A DNA stretch of 64,000 nt from Marchantia polymorpha subsp. ruderalis (lineage: Eukaryota; Streptophyta; Marchantiopsida; Marchantiales; Marchantiaceae), in the NCBI GenBank assembly GCA_037833965.1, contig AP031357.1, positions 6,778,001-6,842,000 of the forward strand, read 5' to 3'. Numbering within the stretch: position 1 is the stretch's first letter; each line of letters begins with the position of its first letter. Positions 39,761 through 52,959 of the stretch are shown here, in pieces. The notes beneath the pieces are model-generated. The model was not told the DNA's origin, made no database searches, and worked only from the letters and a program-made list of their open reading frames with translations. Made by a program: the position numbers and the translations under genes.

Positions 39761-42700
39761 GTCCCCGCACTTGGGTTTCTCTGTCAATTTAGCTGTTTCA
39801 TGTCTCTCGCCTGGATTGTGGAATTCACCGGCTGCATCTCCTAGACGCATGCTGATGTTGTCTTTTGTTTGAAGAGGCGATTTCGAACATAACCTTGCGT
39901 ACTTCAGCATATTCTGGGTTTCGGGATATGAGAAAGCCGTGTTTAGGTCTACGAGGCGAAAAGCCATCTCACCGGATTGGGCCGATGGTAGTAACTTGTT
40001 TTAATCGACGTGGAGCTGGAGTTCAAAATCGGCATTTGTCGATTTTGTCGATTTAGTCTCCTTGCGACCAGGGTCCGGGTCATACCTTTTTCGGAGCCGG
40101 TCCCAAACGGCTGCATAGTGGCTCTTTTGTGTATATGTAACATGGGTAGGAGTAATCACACGTCCATTATCGTGAAGTGAAACATTTTTGCCCTCTTCAC
40201 AGTGAGCAATTTCTACCACTATTTGTTAGCACGTTATCTGCGTGCTTTAGGTGCAGTTGAATTCTGTTGTAAAGTATGGTCTGTTGTAGAGGAGAGATTG
40301 TCCGAATTGGAAGCTGACGAGCATCATTAAAAGTGCAAGCAAAGCGTGCCGGATCCCTCATCATTGTACCGCGTGAATGGTCGTAATTTTCTTTCTGGTT
40401 GTTTTTGTAATGAATGTTTGGATGCTGTACAGAGTCTCTTTATAAACACTAGCCATGTTAATGACGGTTTAGCAGCAACATGAACTCGGCAGCAGAAGAT
40501 AAGGTACAAAGACACAAGAAATGGACGTAAGATGTTGATTTTGTGTCAGCTGATCTGCGAGTTGACAGATTGGAACTTCTGATATGCGAAGTGCAGAGTT
40601 GATAGTCGCTAGCGACACAGAGCAGTTTGGTTGGTCACAGCTTGCAGTTTTGAGTGAACAGTTACAGGCGAGTGGTATTTCTTAAGCAGAATATGTCAAA
40701 TCTGAAATTGTGCCCCGAATCATGTCGATGATACTTGATAAATGGTGTATGACTAGCTGGGTTCAATCTGTGACAGAGCAATGTATTTTTTTCTTGGGAA
40801 GTCAGTTGACAGAATGTGTCTGCAGGCTGCCGATTGAACTCTGCTGACCTAGATGGACTTGAGTGTAGACAACTCAGTTTGTGTGTAAATATCTGAATAC
40901 TCTACTGTCTATGCGAAGAATGTCAAGCTTCCTAAGAAAGAAATTGGTTCTCGCAAGCCAACAGACGAGAAAGGAAATGACATATTCTCATGTTATGTGA
41001 CGTGAGGAAAGTTGGAAGAGAAGAGAACAGTGCTGGTCGAACTCTATAATCGATTGAGACTTTTACAGATGAATAGATGTTAAAACTGCCAAATTCCACC
41101 TCTGTCCACCGCACGAACAGTGAGGTATGGTGAACTGTACTTAAGTTTTGTACATATTGACAGACTTCGAGAAGAAAATTTTGCGTCTAGCTACGATGTT
41201 ACGATCCTGAAAGCAAAATCGACTAGATGCACTTTGTAATGATTGCGCACTGATGAAGTAAGCAGTGTATCCTCAACCATATATTTTACTAAAGTACTTC
41301 TCTGAGCATGATATGAATCCTCACAATCCTGTCAGAAATAGAAGGTTCTAGTGAAGAACTGACTTTATCGGAGGGCCAAAAGGTGTATGCTGCACTTCTG
41401 ATCAGATGTAAATTACTAAACATCCCATGGACAAGGAAGGGAATAAAGTGATAGAGCTACCCGAATGTTTCAAGGCCACAGAAAAGAAGGCTACAATATA
41501 TCTGAAGTTAAAATCTAGTGTTTCTTATTGCATCCCCAGACAATATGCGGATAAATCGAATTATATTGGAAAACTAATTTTGAGGTGAAAGCTTGTTATT
41601 TATATCTTGTTGATTTGCAATTTTTTTGGCTTCATGTCTGTCTATGCTTGTGATAATGAATCTTTAGTTTGGCGGAGAAGTTAAATTAGCTTTGGTTCTC
41701 ATTAGTAAAATATGATTTGCGGACCTTTGGTGTACGTGGTTATGTAGTTTCATATTCACCTTGCGTTAACACTTCACGGTGCCTCCAGTTAGACAACAAA
41801 CTCGTTCTGGTTGGGAACTAGGTCTGGATAAATTATCTCGATGATACATTATTGTCACAATAGACATTACTATAGGTTTTGAAAGAAATCATCAGAATTA
41901 TCGATGGGTACTTGCGGAGCGATGAGTAGTCTGCTTATGGAAACTGACATTCACGATCTTGATGTAGAGTAATTCACCTGCGCTTGGTGGCTTCCATTGA
42001 GTGGATATAGATTCTTATAGACGTGACATAAATCTATGAAGCCACCGAGTTTCACAGACAATTTTACGCTATGGTGTGTAACATTCAGGTCGATGACTGA
42101 ATCCAACTCATGGTGGAATTAGGGACATGTCTGCAATTGTGTCAAGTCAAGAAATCTAGTTCAGCATTTGGAGAAAAGTAGCCTTGGCCCAAGATCTTTA
42201 TACATCTACATATGATGTGAAAAGGTGAGGCGAGGAGAAATTGCATATTAGACACATGAATCAACTAGCCTTCAGTATTTTCATTTGAATTTTAAATGTC
42301 AAAGATGGCAATCTATTTATATCACCTCACTCGTTCTTAATACATGTATTTTTTGCAATAGTTGGCTGTGAATACCAACTTTTGACCAAAATTAGTTTCC
42401 AATGACTCCACTTGGATGTATATTTCCAGGAAATACATCTGAACGTTAAATTTTCTCTCCAGCAAACCGTTGAAAGAGTTTGCTACCGGACTCAATGCAT
42501 GTCGTAAATCAGAAGCTGCAATCGTCGATCCTGCTTTTCCAATCATGCCGCTTGAGTATCCAACACCAAGATATCTACCACAACTTCGTTAGACTGAAAT
42601 AACAGACTACATAATATCTGGAACAGCTAACGGCATCTTGGTTGCATCCACCTCTTTCGGAAAGCCGCCCGGTCTGTCAAAATTTTACAAAGCGTATTTC

Positions 42701-44547
42701 ATTCTTCGAGTCGTTCTCCCAGATTTCATCAGTTTGACCCGGCAGACTCACTTCAGAATTAGCCAACCTCAACTCAACTCCGCAGTCTGTAAGTATCAAT
42801 GACCAAGTTAAAACAGACGATATAGCCTATTTAATCAATCTCCCTTCACTCCTATTTGCTTGTCTTTTAATGCTACCCAAACAGGAAAATGTTGTACACA
42901 ATTGATCACTATGTTCCAGCAGGTAACAATCTTCATCTCACGGTATTCTACACTACGCCACATAAACTCTCCGATCCTTGCCCGGCAACAGCACGTAAGG
43001 AAGAATCAAAGAGTGGATTGCGCTCGAACAGGAGAGCATTCATTCTTTTGCAGTGATAGATCGAGGTTACGTAGCTGTTATCGGAGGAGGATCTCCGAAA
43101 AGCTCTAGAGCACCCCAAGCAAAGTTAGATCGGGCAACCGGCAGCTGGTTTACGGCTTTCGATCATGAGGTGGACGTTCGTTAACACCATGGACTTCCTG
43201 AATCGGATCTTCATCGTCGATCGCAGCTCTCAGCTTTCTAGTCATCGTTTCTTATTCGATCCATGAGTAGTTAGACTCTCCAATCTCATTAAACGAGAGA
43301 CATACAATATGACGTCTCTGTTGTATCTGTGGAGGCTCATGATATGAAGTTTAGATCAAAGCGTTCCGGAGAGATAAGTACTTAGAACACGGTCCATCCT
43401 TTTTGTTCCGCGCAAAACTAGATGTGCCTCCGTGAACCAGGAAAGCAGACGTTTCTGATGTGGCCCGGAGCCTGTTCACCTTATCACTGAACTAAGTCTA
43501 AGTTTTCATCAGTCATCTTGGGACTTGTGTCTTCGGAATTTCTTCAACTCCTTTTACGAAGATATCAGATGTTTAATACCAGATTTTCATTAACTTCCTG
43601 ACTGCTATGTGATACATCAGAACGATCATAGGATATAAAAGAAAGGAATTCAGTCCACATGGAAGATCCGCACACAGCCAGACCTTTGGTTTGTAGAATC
43701 TGACGTCAAAGATGCAGGTATGGTCGATCTGGTTGTATCGAACAGTGTTATGCACGAGTAGAAGACAGTACCAAAGTGCAGGGTGCTGATACATTAGACA
43801 AACATCTATCGGCAGGGTTGGTCTTCCCGTCCAGCTAATTGTCAGACTCATCAATAATTTGATGAAATCTCCGTGGGTCACTTGGTATGGTCGCTGTGCT
43901 AACAAGTCGTTCTGTGCGATGCAGGTTCTTCTTCCAAGTAAGCTTTGGGTGAGATTCGTAAGAACAATGTTCGCAGATGCTAAAATTGACAAGCAGAGTC
44001 TGATCGGAACGAAGAATTGTGCCCTTGCGTTGAGAGAATCACCTGGTCGAACCAATGTCCTCTCCTTTACAGATGGACCATATTATCTTTCTTTTACGAG
44101 AGGTACATGTGTGAATTATGCACAAGCAGTGCGAATATACATCAATTTGATGAATAACTGTGAGGTAGTTTAGTATACCTCTCAACTAGATCGGCATTGA
44201 CTTTGTCGTTGATGGGCTCTAATGTTGAAAGTCTGAAATGCTGAGATTCTTCAGGTGGTCTATGTATTGGGTTCCTGTACACTAATTCCAAAAGGCAATC
44301 TCTGAAGTAAATGCTCACTCAGAGCACCGAAATGGAGCCGACGTTGTAGTCGACATGGAATTTCAGAAACCCTCAAGTTCCATCAATTAATTGATGGAAC
44401 GTGGCAAGGAACTAAGAGCAGGACATTCCCTCTCGTCACTTCGGAACCTCAAGGGGCTTATGCTAATGTCCTCGGCAAGGAATGTAGAGCGAAATGGCAA
44501 TGTCCATCAACCAGAAAATCCCTGAATATTCATTCGCGAAGTTCTCG
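39761..44547. other. Gene-free stretch between the zinc-finger and SANT genes
   Basis: About 4.8 kb of mixed, mostly AT-leaning DNA. The longest frame (43573-44055, minus, 160 codons) has no recognisable motif. A perfect 20-bp palindrome centred on AATTAATT lies near 44384-44403. I see no other structure. Confidence 0.4.
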
Positions 44548-47108
44548 TTAGCCATCGCAATCGTAGGAAACCCCGCCATCATATTCATCTTCGTCATCGT
44601 TTTCTTCTCCTTCTTCTCCTTCGTCTTCATCTTCTTCTTCCTGTCCCGGACCAACAACGTCGAGAAAATTGCGCTCCGCACCAGACTTCGAAATCACATT
44701 TCTTAGTTCCTCCTTGGCACGCTGGATGGCAAAGATTGGGTCGTCCCCAAAGTCCAGAGCGTCCTTCGAATGCAGGTAGACGTTGGCCTTCTTGACCACC
44801 GTCTGGCCTCCAGTTCTGGGTCTTCTCGAATGTCTCTGATGCAAGTGATCGATGTACTTGTCCAGGTGCGTCGGATCCTTCAACTTCTTCAGAACTTCCG
44901 GGCTGCAGAGCTTTGCCGGAGACCCAACCAAGATCGCACCTTTCCCGCATGCCAAGGCGTTGATGTTTCGATTCTCTTTGTCGCTAGGAAGTCCTCCGGT
45001 CACTGAATTCTCGAATTTCGGAATGCTCGATTTCGTCTCAGAAACAACAGGAGCAGGCTTGCAGGTCGGAACACCCGTGACCTTCAAGATGGCCGCTTCC
45101 ATTTCCACTTCCGCGATATTCAGAACACTCTTTACGACGTCGGGACGCTCCAGCGCGACGAAGGCATCGGCTTCGTATTCTTCATCATCCACCTGCTGCT
45201 TCCTGAGAATGTTTCGAATCGTTCTGTGCGCCTCCAGGAGCCTTTGCTTGCCTCTCGCAGTCTTCCCCTTGGGCTTACCGAGGACATCGTCATCGTCGGC
45301 TGCGGCTGCGGCAGCGGTGTCCTCCGCAGCGTTCCCAGCTTGACGATTGGACCGCTGAGCTGCGGGTGGGGTTGGATGCCCTGCGTAGAACTTGTTGAAG
45401 CATTCTTCAGCTGTTCGCCCCGGCACCTGTCGACACACCCTCGCCTTGGTTAGAATCTATCGTCTCAAGGCCCTTTTTCAGCCTAGAGCACATAAAGCCC
45501 GAGAGACAGGAATTTAGTTTCTGGAATTCTGCAGTTTAGAAACCTTACCCGCTTCGATATATGGTACCAGAAGTCCGCTGCGGGCTTCACTGACACATAG
45601 GCGTTCTGAAGGGCTATCTCCTGCTCAGGAGTCCAATCCTGTGAGCTCTCAGGGGAATCCTCGAGTCCAGAACCTTGCTGTTCGAGTCCTGCTGCTGCTG
45701 CTGGGGTTCGGGATCCGGACTTCCTGGCAGCACGGCCTGGCAGAGGCGGTCTTACCTGCTCAAGAAGTCCATATCTTTTGGCGTGATCCTCGATGTCGCC
45801 TTTCAGTCTTCGCACTAGTGCAGATTCTGTAGCTTTGGGAAGGTTTTCCTTGTTGGCAACGCGCGGGAGTTTCGTGGGAGTGGACGCCTTCTTCAGCGAC
45901 GCGGTACTTCCTTCGTGTTGCTGTTGTTGTTTGGCAAGTCTGCTGCTCGATCTCGTGAGCCGAGTGATACCTTTGCGCAGCTTCTCTTTCATATCTACAC
46001 CCTGCTCCATGGACGCCAGGCGGAACGAATCCAGCTCCTGGATCAGCTTTTCTGCAGTTATGCTCGACCTACTTCGATTGCTTCGAGTCGACCCATTGCT
46101 GTTGCTTCGAATTTCATCTTTCGAGCCCGCTTCAGCAGCAACAGCAACAGCAGCGGCCCCCGCTTCTTCACCCACCAGCTTCTTGGCCTGCTGCTGCTGC
46201 TGCTCCCGAAGTCTCGCTTCCGCTACTGCATTCAGAGCTGTGCGCACGAAGCCCGTTGCGTCGTCGGCAACTCTCAACGCGTTGGTGGTGCTCTTACTGC
46301 GAGTGACTCTCACATTGTCGTCGGCCGTTCCATTCAAATCCAGCGCGGCAAGTGCCGCCATGGAGACGTTGGTCTCGTCAAATTCCGACTTCCGTCTGGC
46401 GGGAGGATCAGTTCGCAGCTCTTGTAGTCCAGACTGCGGCGTCGTTCTTGCCCTCGCGACATTCACCACAACGGTCGCGGACTTTTTGGCCGCGGGTTTT
46501 TTCGCCGCTTTCCTCCTCTCGGTCCCTGCTGCTGCTTTCTGCGGCTCCTTCGTCACAACCTTGCGCTGCGCGGTCACATTTCTCCGCAAAACGATCCCAA
46601 TCCGTCGAGGCGTCCCGCGGCCCATTCCGGAATTTGCATTTTCTTCCTCCGACCCGGAAATCTCCTCCGAAATCTTGGCCAGATGCGGCAAGAATGTGGA
46701 TCGAGTTCGGACGGGAGATTTTTTCGACGTCGGAGCGCCAAGTGATACTGCTAGTGTGTCTCGGCCCCGCTTCCGATTCCCCAAGCCAATGTGCTTACCG
46801 CTCTTGGCCTCGGCAAGCGAGCCTATGTTCCTGTCATCCCTGGAAAGAATGCCGACCGCAGTCTTACTGCGCGTTCGCCTCAATGGACTCGACGGCTCCT
46901 TGGCGCGACCATCCGGAAGTTTGCCTTTGCGTTTCTTGCCCGGCGGTGCTGCTTGCTGGTCTGTGCCCATTTTCACAATCTGCGATTTCCCTCTCTGTCC
47001 ATCTCCTTTGCTCGATCCCGTATGCGTCACGCGTTTGAGGACCGTCTTCTCACTACCAGAGCTTGGATTCCTCCTACCTCTACACACATTGATGATCGCC
47101 GCGCTCAT
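44548..47108 (-). CDS. SANT/Myb-domain nuclear protein (two exons)
   Basis: Exon 1 is 47108-45549 (ATG at 47108) and exon 2 is 45426-44548; the 122-bp intron has GT-AG ends in phase 0 and the protein is 812 aa. The intron cuts through a SANT/Myb-like domain: exon 1 ends with WTPEQEIALQNAYVSVKP...FWYHISKR and exon 2 begins VPGRTAEECFNKFYAGHPTP (about residues 492-540). The pattern (W...E..L..A...FW..I...VPG.TAEEC) is like that of MIS18BP1 and a family of plant SANT proteins. The N-terminal half is basic, rich in Arg/Lys/Ser/Ala and probably disordered. Downstream are a conserved-looking KQRLLEAHRTIRNIL stretch, a KKLKDPTHLDKYIDHL stretch and a very acidic C-terminal tail. A chromatin or nuclear role is likely; a centromere role is only a thought from the MIS18BP1 resemblance. 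Confidence 0.8.
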
Positions 47109-48374
47109 CTCCCTCTACTGCTCCTCGCCCCGACACGCCGAAAATCCTGTCATTGTTCGTTCAGCCATACCATCCGGAATCGATTCCACACGCGCAATTT
47201 ACAATATCCGAAATTCTTCCGTTTCTCCATTACGCAAAAACCTCAACACCGGAAACACGCTAAACCTCCCCTCCCCTGGCTACAAAATCGGCCCCAATTT
47301 CACATCAGCCGTGCATGTCCCCAATTGCGTCGACAGAAGACAAGAATCCCGCTGACCGGAAACGAAGGCTCGGGGGCACATGATCGTCCAGACAGAACGC
47401 TCGATTGAGGGAGTAGCCAGCGCTCAAACCGAATCCATCGAATGAAAACAAATCCGGCCAGTGCATCGCCGTCTGCTCGCACGAAGGTTTGCAATCGAAT
47501 GAATTCGGCACCCGCAGGCCTCCACCTCCATCTCCATCTCCACTGCACTCGATGGCGCGCGCTGCTCTCGGCGCTTTCGTCGTCGTCTGTTTTTTCTGGT
47601 TCGGTTCTTCGTCTGTCTGTCTGTACAGATCCTCGAGGACTGGTCCAGCCGGTGTTGCCTTCTTTCTTCCCTATTCCCGGTCACGTGACCGTTGGGGGAG
47701 GGGAGTGTTGTGTGAGCGCCTACCCTGCAGAAATGGCCTTCACGACGAACGGCATGTGGCGCCATCTATTCTAGTAGTGAATCCATTTAGGCCAATTCCT
47801 TATCCACGAAGAAATATTACAAATTGGTAAGCGCGTGAAGAGTCATCCATTTGCAAGCCTATAGTTTAGTGCTACTCGAATGACTTTATTCTATCATTTG
47901 ATTTGAAAAATTAGAAGGGTTAATTTTTATGGTTTTGATCCCCAATATCGTCATTCGGTTTATCTTCTGAGCAATTACGTTGACGATAAGAGATACATTG
48001 TGAATGATGCGAACAATTTTGATCACATGATGACTATTACGTTTTGGATCTAGATGTTTTACTTTCTTCTGTACAGAGATAAGTATATCAACTTGAAGAT
48101 ATTTTCAAAAAAAAGCATTGATTTTTCACATTCATTTATAATTTTTATAAATAATTTCATGCATTAACTCTAATAATCAATTCAATTTCTACATTCTTTT
48201 TTCGTGAATAATCACTTGAATTTATAACATCACTATATGGATTTTCAATAAAAAAAAATACATGATGGATTGTTGATGATTTTAATTAACCTCAGGTTAA
48301 AAATGTAATTATTTTGGTTACGTATTTTTCATAAAATTGTATATATATACTAGAGAGAGAGAATAAATTGATTA
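47109..48374. other. Upstream region of the SANT gene, then AT-rich DNA
   Basis: The promoter/5'UTR of the SANT gene should lie in 47109-47780. From about 47850 the DNA turns AT-rich. Frames on the plus strand here are antisense or compositional shadows. No gene is called. Confidence 0.4.
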
Positions 48375-48440
48375 CAATAGAACCTCTATAATCTTATCAA
48401 GCTGGGACCGGCCCTTTTTGATAAGTTTATAGAGGTGATA
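48375..48440. mobile_element. Possible end of a pogo/Emigrant-like DNA transposon (MITE)
   Basis: Near-perfect inverted repeat arms of 18 bp at 48383-48400 (CCTCTATAATCTTATCAA) and 48418-48435. They frame a GCTGGGACC motif and are preceded by TA. AACCTCTATAA...TGGGACC is the kind of terminal sequence I associate with plant pogo/Emigrant-like elements. I did not find a second terminus, so this may be a lone or truncated end. Confidence 0.4.
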
Positions 48441-48944
48441 AATTTTTAGAGTTTATTAAAATTGATTCATTTAATTTTGTTTGATTGGTCTCAAAACCAT
48501 CCGGAAGGTTGCAGAAAGGTATGGAAGGTTAGGAAAGTTACGGCAAGGAATGCAGGACCTCGAAAAGACATAGAAGTTGTTTGATACCCAGGTTCCGTAT
48601 GTATTGGCTTTGGTATTGTAATGGGGTGTGTAGGGCACTGTATCCTGGCGTACTGTATACAGTTGGACTGTGTAGAAGAAAACTTCTCAAAATGTAAATA
48701 ACTTAATCCAGGAAAATCCCTAACCCACGTCAGATACTTAAGCAGCCAACAAACAAATGTGAACAAAAGCTTAGTCAGACAACCATTACAAGTTTCTTTA
48801 GTCGATCATAGTCGTACAAATGTAGCTCGGAAAGCACATCAACCTGAATATAAGTTTATAAAAAATTTGGGGCAGCCAAAACTTGATAAGTTATATGTCG
48901 TGCGAATACATATCGCCATACACTCTACATCGCTGACATGCTAC

Positions 48945-48979
48945 TCACATACACATACGCACACACATACACACATATA
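48945..48979. repeat. (CA)n-type low-complexity tract
   Basis: ACACATACAC-type repeats, read directly. Confidence 0.85.
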
Positions 48980-49011
48980 AGGCACGAGAGAGTACACACT
49001 CAAATGTCACA

Positions 49012-49023
49012 ACTCGCCCCCCT
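49012..49023 (-). other. Candidate polypurine tract and 3' LTR start of the outer element
   Basis: On the minus strand AGGGGGGCGAG is followed by TTGTGACATTTG. A G-rich purine run just before a TG is where a Gypsy 3' LTR should begin, so the LTR may run from 49011 to lower coordinates. No matching second LTR was found to confirm it. Confidence 0.3.
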
Positions 49024-49092
49024 AGCTGGCGGTCATGTCCCTCTGACTCCCAAGTAGCCCCATCTACAACTACATGCTATACACCTTCGTGG

Positions 49093-49097
49093 GTGCG
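49093..49097. repeat. Target-site duplication (GTGCG), left copy
   Basis: GTGCG immediately precedes the left LTR and reappears directly after the right LTR at 55160-55164. Five bases is the usual Gypsy integrase spacing. Confidence 0.93.
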
Positions 49098-49517
49098 TGT
49101 AACACTAGGGTTTAGAGAGAATTTCACTCGAAGATAGAAACGTAAACTCTGAAGATGAGAGATACCAACAATGGTTCTCCTCTCCCTTATATAGCTCTCA
49201 CCAACAAGTACAAGGTGATAAGATCTAATCCCCACCATCCATACCACTCCTAGTGGATGGATGACGTGGCGGATAACCCTAACAAGCACACGGATCGCTG
49301 ACGTGGCGCACCCAACTAACACACTAACTAACACACTCAATCCTTACCTACAAGCACACGGATTGCTGACGTGGCACTGTCAACTAACACATCCACTCTG
49401 TACCTACCAAGTGCGCGGATCGCTGACGTGGCAGCTATGACTAGTGCACACTAAAGTATCTACATCAATATTCAGAGTAACCTCTACTTTAGTTCTAACT
49501 AACTAAAGATGGTTACA
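49098..49517 (-). repeat. 3' LTR of the chromovirus
   Basis: 420 bp, begins TGTAACACTAGGG and ends GATGGTTACA on the + strand. No difference seen from the other LTR at 54740-55159. Confidence 0.96.
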
Positions 49518-49532
49518 AACCTCCCTCCTTTT
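49518..49532 (-). other. Polypurine tract of the chromovirus
   Basis: AAAAGGAGGGAGGTT on the minus strand directly abuts the 3' LTR. It overlaps the pol stop codon at 49531-49533. Confidence 0.85.
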
Positions 49533-52500
49533 AAGATGCAACGTCCTCGTTGCACATACGTTCAAACTCCTGAACTATCAAAGGTGCATTTGCTAAATTT
49601 TTAGCTGGTTCCCAAGTTGATTCATACGATGGATAGCCTTTCCATTGAATCAAATACTCTACTTTGGGATATTTATGACCTCGAATACGTTTCTTGAGTA
49701 TCTTTTCTACCTCAAACTCCTCATGATCTGCTATCAAGGTTGGAAGAGGAGGTGGTGCTGGTTGATTGGTGAATTGTTTTGGTCGTGGTACATGTTTTCG
49801 CAATCGTGACACATGAAATACTGGATGTATTTTCATATGTGACGGAAGTTCCAACTTGTATGACACTTCACCAACACGCTTCAAAACCAAAAATGGACCA
49901 ATGTACCTAGGGTTTAACTTTGGTGTTCCTACAAGAGACAAATTCGTTGTAGATAACCAAACATGATCTCCAACCTCAAAATTCACTTCTCTACGATGAG
50001 CATCGGCATGCTGCTTTTGCCGATTTTGAGCTATCACCAACTTCTCCTTGGCCTGATGTAGTCCTCGGTGAATATGCTCCATGAATTCGTTGACTGCTGC
50101 AACTTTGGTCGAAAACTCCTCTCCTTTCGGAAGTCTCATCAAACTTGAAGGAGTTATCGGATGAGCTCCATACATAAGAAAAAATGGAGACACTTTTGTG
50201 GATGCATTAACAGAATTGTTATATGCAAATTCCACAAGTGGCAAAAGGTTGTCCCACTCTTCTTGCTCTTCTAATGTGAATGCTCGTAGCATATCCTCTA
50301 TGGTTCTATTTGCCCTCTCAGTTTGTCCATCAGTTTGAGGGTGATAGGCCGTTGACATTGCTAGTTTTGTTTTGAAAAAACTAAACAAAGTTTTCCAAAA
50401 TAAACTAGTGAAGTGAGTACCTCTATCCGTGATTAACACTTTGCTTAAGCCATGATTCACAAAAACTGCGTCTAGATACAATTGAGCTAGTTGTGGAGCT
50501 GTTACTGTTTTTGTGGTTGGCCTGATGTGAATCATCTTGCTCAATTTGTCCACAAAAACCACCACTGAATCATGTCCTAACGAAGTCCTTGGTAACTCAC
50601 ATACAAGATCCATGGTGACATGTTCCCACCGCTGTTCGGGAATAGGAAGAGGTTGTAATAAACCCGCTGGTTTTTGATTACTTGCCTTGTTTTGTTGACA
50701 AGCAACACAACTTCGAACGTAAGACTCCACATCCTCACGTATTTTGGGCCAAAAGTACACTCGTTGTATACTCTCCACGGTTTTCTCCACTCCCACATGA
50801 CCTGCAATGGCTGTATCATGACTTTCTGCCAAAATCATTGTGCGCAAATCGTGATCTTGTGGAATCCATATACGCTGATTGTAAAACGCCAAACCTCGAG
50901 ATTTCTCTGCCTTTCCAGTTTGTAGTGCTCGAGTGATCTCTTCATCCTCCTTTGTGGCTTGTGACATCTTGCTCCACCAATCCGCCTGAATTTTCACTTC
51001 TGCAACATGATTCAAACAAGGCATGCGTGTGAGAGCATCTGCAAGTTGCTTCTTTCCCTCCACGTACACAATCTTCATGTTGAAGCGTTGACGCCACTCT
51101 GCCCATCGAATTTGTCGTTTGGACAGATCCTTCTGAGTTTCCAAATAAACCAAGGGTTTATGATCAGTCTCCACCACAAACTCCTTATCACCCAGATAAT
51201 GCTTCCAATGTTTGGTTGCCAACACGATAGCTAACTCCTCCCGTTCTGTCGTGTGATAATTTTGTTCCGCCGCCACCAACTTTCGAGAATAGAAAGCAAC
51301 TGGATGCCATCCATCCTCCCATTCTTGTTGAAGTATGCCACCTACTGTTGTACCTGATGCGTCAGTGGCCAACTTGATAGAACGGTTAGGATCATACCAC
51401 TTGAGAATAGGTGCGTGTAACAAAGCATCTTTCAATGCTTGAAAAGCTAACTCTTGAGCTGTTCCCCATCTCCACTTCTGACCTTTCCCTAACATGGAAG
51501 TCAAGGCCTGAGCTAGTCGAGCAAAACCTTTCACAAATCTACGATAGAATCCAGTGAGCCCTAGAAAACTCTTCAATTGAGTTTGATCCTCAGGTGCTAT
51601 CCATTTCTGAATGGCCTCTATCTTCTCACTCATCACTTGGATTCCTGTAGCTGTAACTCTATGACCCAAGTAATCTACTTCTGACTTGCCAAATTCACAT
51701 TTTGAAGCTTTGGCATACAATTGATTGTCTCTTAAAACTTGAAGTACCTCTCGTAAATGACTTCTATGATCACTCAAAGTTTTGCTATACACCAATATAT
51801 CATCTAGAAAAACAATGACAGATTTATCTAGATAAGGGCGAAAGATATCGTTCATCAATCCCATGAATGTAGCTGGTGCATTAGTGAGACCAAAAGGCAT
51901 CACCAGATACTCAAAGTGTCCATACCTAGTACGAAAAGCTGTCTTGTGAACATCTTCATCTGCAATTCGAATTTGATTGTAGCCGCTTCTCAAATCTAGC
52001 TTGGTGAAGTACTTCGCTCCTTGAAGTTGATCAAACAAATCATCCATACGAGGTAATGGATATTTGTTTTTCACCGTTTGCTGATTCAACCCGCGATAAT
52101 CGATACATAGTCTCATGGATCCATCCTTCTTCTTCACAAAGAGTACTGGAGCTCCATAAGGTGAAACACTTGGCTGAATGAATCCCTTGCTCAACATCTC
52201 CTCCACTTGAGCTTTGCATTCTTCCAATTCGTTTGGAGCCAAACGATATGGAGCTTTGCAAGTTGGTGTACTTCCAGGTATCACCTCAATCTTGTGATCA
52301 ACTCGCCTCTTTGGTGGTAATCCTGCAGGTAGATCATCTGGAAAAACATCTTTATACTCCATAAAAATGTCGTTCAAGGACTCCGGGATGTAAGGTTTGT
52401 CCGTGGACCCAATATCTCTTATAAGTCCAAGGAAACATACATCATCTCTAGAAATGGATGCTGTACCCATCACAAAGAGGGGTAAATTCCTATTCTGAGA

Positions 52501-52959
52501 TCTAATTCTATCTCCATAGATCTTCCATCCGCTACTTGTAATCACTTTTCTTCTCCAATCTACCTTCGGATTATATTGTTCCATCCATGGCATTCCAAGG
52601 ATGACATCATACCGAGCTAAACGAATTACTCTCCATTCAATGCTCTCCTTGTATCTACCTATGGATAATTCTACACTCCGTGGTAGTGTTTCTATCACTT
52701 CAGTTTGCCCGTTTGGCAATTCAACTTCTTCACTCACGTCCTTCATCAACATCAAACCTAACTTCATAGCAACACTCCTTGATAGAAAATTCTCAGTTGC
52801 TCCAGGATCAATTAAAACTCTCACCTTGTGTCCTTCCATGAAACCATCAGTGACAATGAGTTGAGCTTGCTTCTTACTCCTTCCATGAGCTCCCAACCAT
52901 TGCTTTCTTCCAACCTCGCCTTTTCTTCGCTTTGTAGAACCAGTAAGGCCGCGAGGCAA
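49531..52959 (-). CDS. pol: Chromovirus Pol: protease, RT, RNase H, integrase, chromodomain
   Basis: About 1142 aa in the -1 frame relative to gag. There is no ATG at its beginning, and the frame is open from 53004, so it is made as a Gag-Pol fusion. Domains: retropepsin with [10 protein letters not shown] (D51); RT with VFLDDIL (about 384-387); RNase H with ATDASG (D533); integrase zinc-binding H714, H721, C751, C754; integrase core D784, D845, E881; C-terminal chromodomain about 1082-1132 with aromatic cage candidates FEVE, QWKGY and STWEP. Chromodomains on integrases tether integration to marked histones (known for chromoviruses). All catalytic residues I can place are intact. Confidence 0.95.
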   Translation of the reverse strand: MPRGLTGSTKRRKGEVGRKQWLGAHGRSKKQAQLIVTDGFMEGHKVRVLIDPGATENFLSRSVAMKLGLMLMKDVSEEVELPNGQTEVIETLPRSVELSIGRYKESIEWRVIRLARYDVILGMPWMEQYNPKVDWRRKVITSSGWKIYGDRIRSQNRNLPLFVMGTASISRDDVCFLGLIRDIGSTDKPYIPESLNDIFMEYKDVFPDDLPAGLPPKRRVDHKIEVIPGSTPTCKAPYRLAPNELEECKAQVEEMLSKGFIQPSVSPYGAPVLFVKKKDGSMRLCIDYRGLNQQTVKNKYPLPRMDDLFDQLQGAKYFTKLDLRSGYNQIRIADEDVHKTAFRTRYGHFEYLVMPFGLTNAPATFMGLMNDIFRPYLDKSVIVFLDDILVYSKTLSDHRSHLREVLQVLRDNQLYAKASKCEFGKSEVDYLGHRVTATGIQVMSEKIEAIQKWIAPEDQTQLKSFLGLTGFYRRFVKGFARLAQALTSMLGKGQKWRWGTAQELAFQALKDALLHAPILKWYDPNRSIKLATDASGTTVGGILQQEWEDGWHPVAFYSRKLVAAEQNYHTTEREELAIVLATKHWKHYLGDKEFVVETDHKPLVYLETQKDLSKRQIRWAEWRQRFNMKIVYVEGKKQLADALTRMPCLNHVAEVKIQADWWSKMSQATKEDEEITRALQTGKAEKSRGLAFYNQRIWIPQDHDLRTMILAESHDTAIAGHVGVEKTVESIQRVYFWPKIREDVESYVRSCVACQQNKASNQKPAGLLQPLPIPEQRWEHVTMDLVCELPRTSLGHDSVVVFVDKLSKMIHIRPTTKTVTAPQLAQLYLDAVFVNHGLSKVLITDRGTHFTSLFWKTLFSFFKTKLAMSTAYHPQTDGQTERANRTIEDMLRAFTLEEQEEWDNLLPLVEFAYNNSVNASTKVSPFFLMYGAHPITPSSLMRLPKGEEFSTKVAAVNEFMEHIHRGLHQAKEKLVIAQNRQKQHADAHRREVNFEVGDHVWLSTTNLSLVGTPKLNPRYIGPFLVLKRVGEVSYKLELPSHMKIHPVFHVSRLRKHVPRPKQFTNQPAPPPLPTLIADHEEFEVEKILKKRIRGHKYPKVEYLIQWKGYPSYESTWEPAKNLANAPLIVQEFERMCNEDVAS

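Noticed and set aside
44384..44403. Perfect 20-bp palindrome around AATTAATT
   Set aside because: Short AT-rich palindromes are expected by chance at this scale and there is no terminator or transposon context.
45793..47355. 520-codon plus-strand frame
   Set aside because: Antisense shadow of the SANT gene exon 1, whose minus-strand frame has a SANT domain and correct splice sites.
52801..52815. Protease active site DPG instead of DSG/DTG in the chromovirus pol
   Set aside because: DPG variants are familiar in plant Gypsy proteases as I remember them, so this need not mean inactivity.
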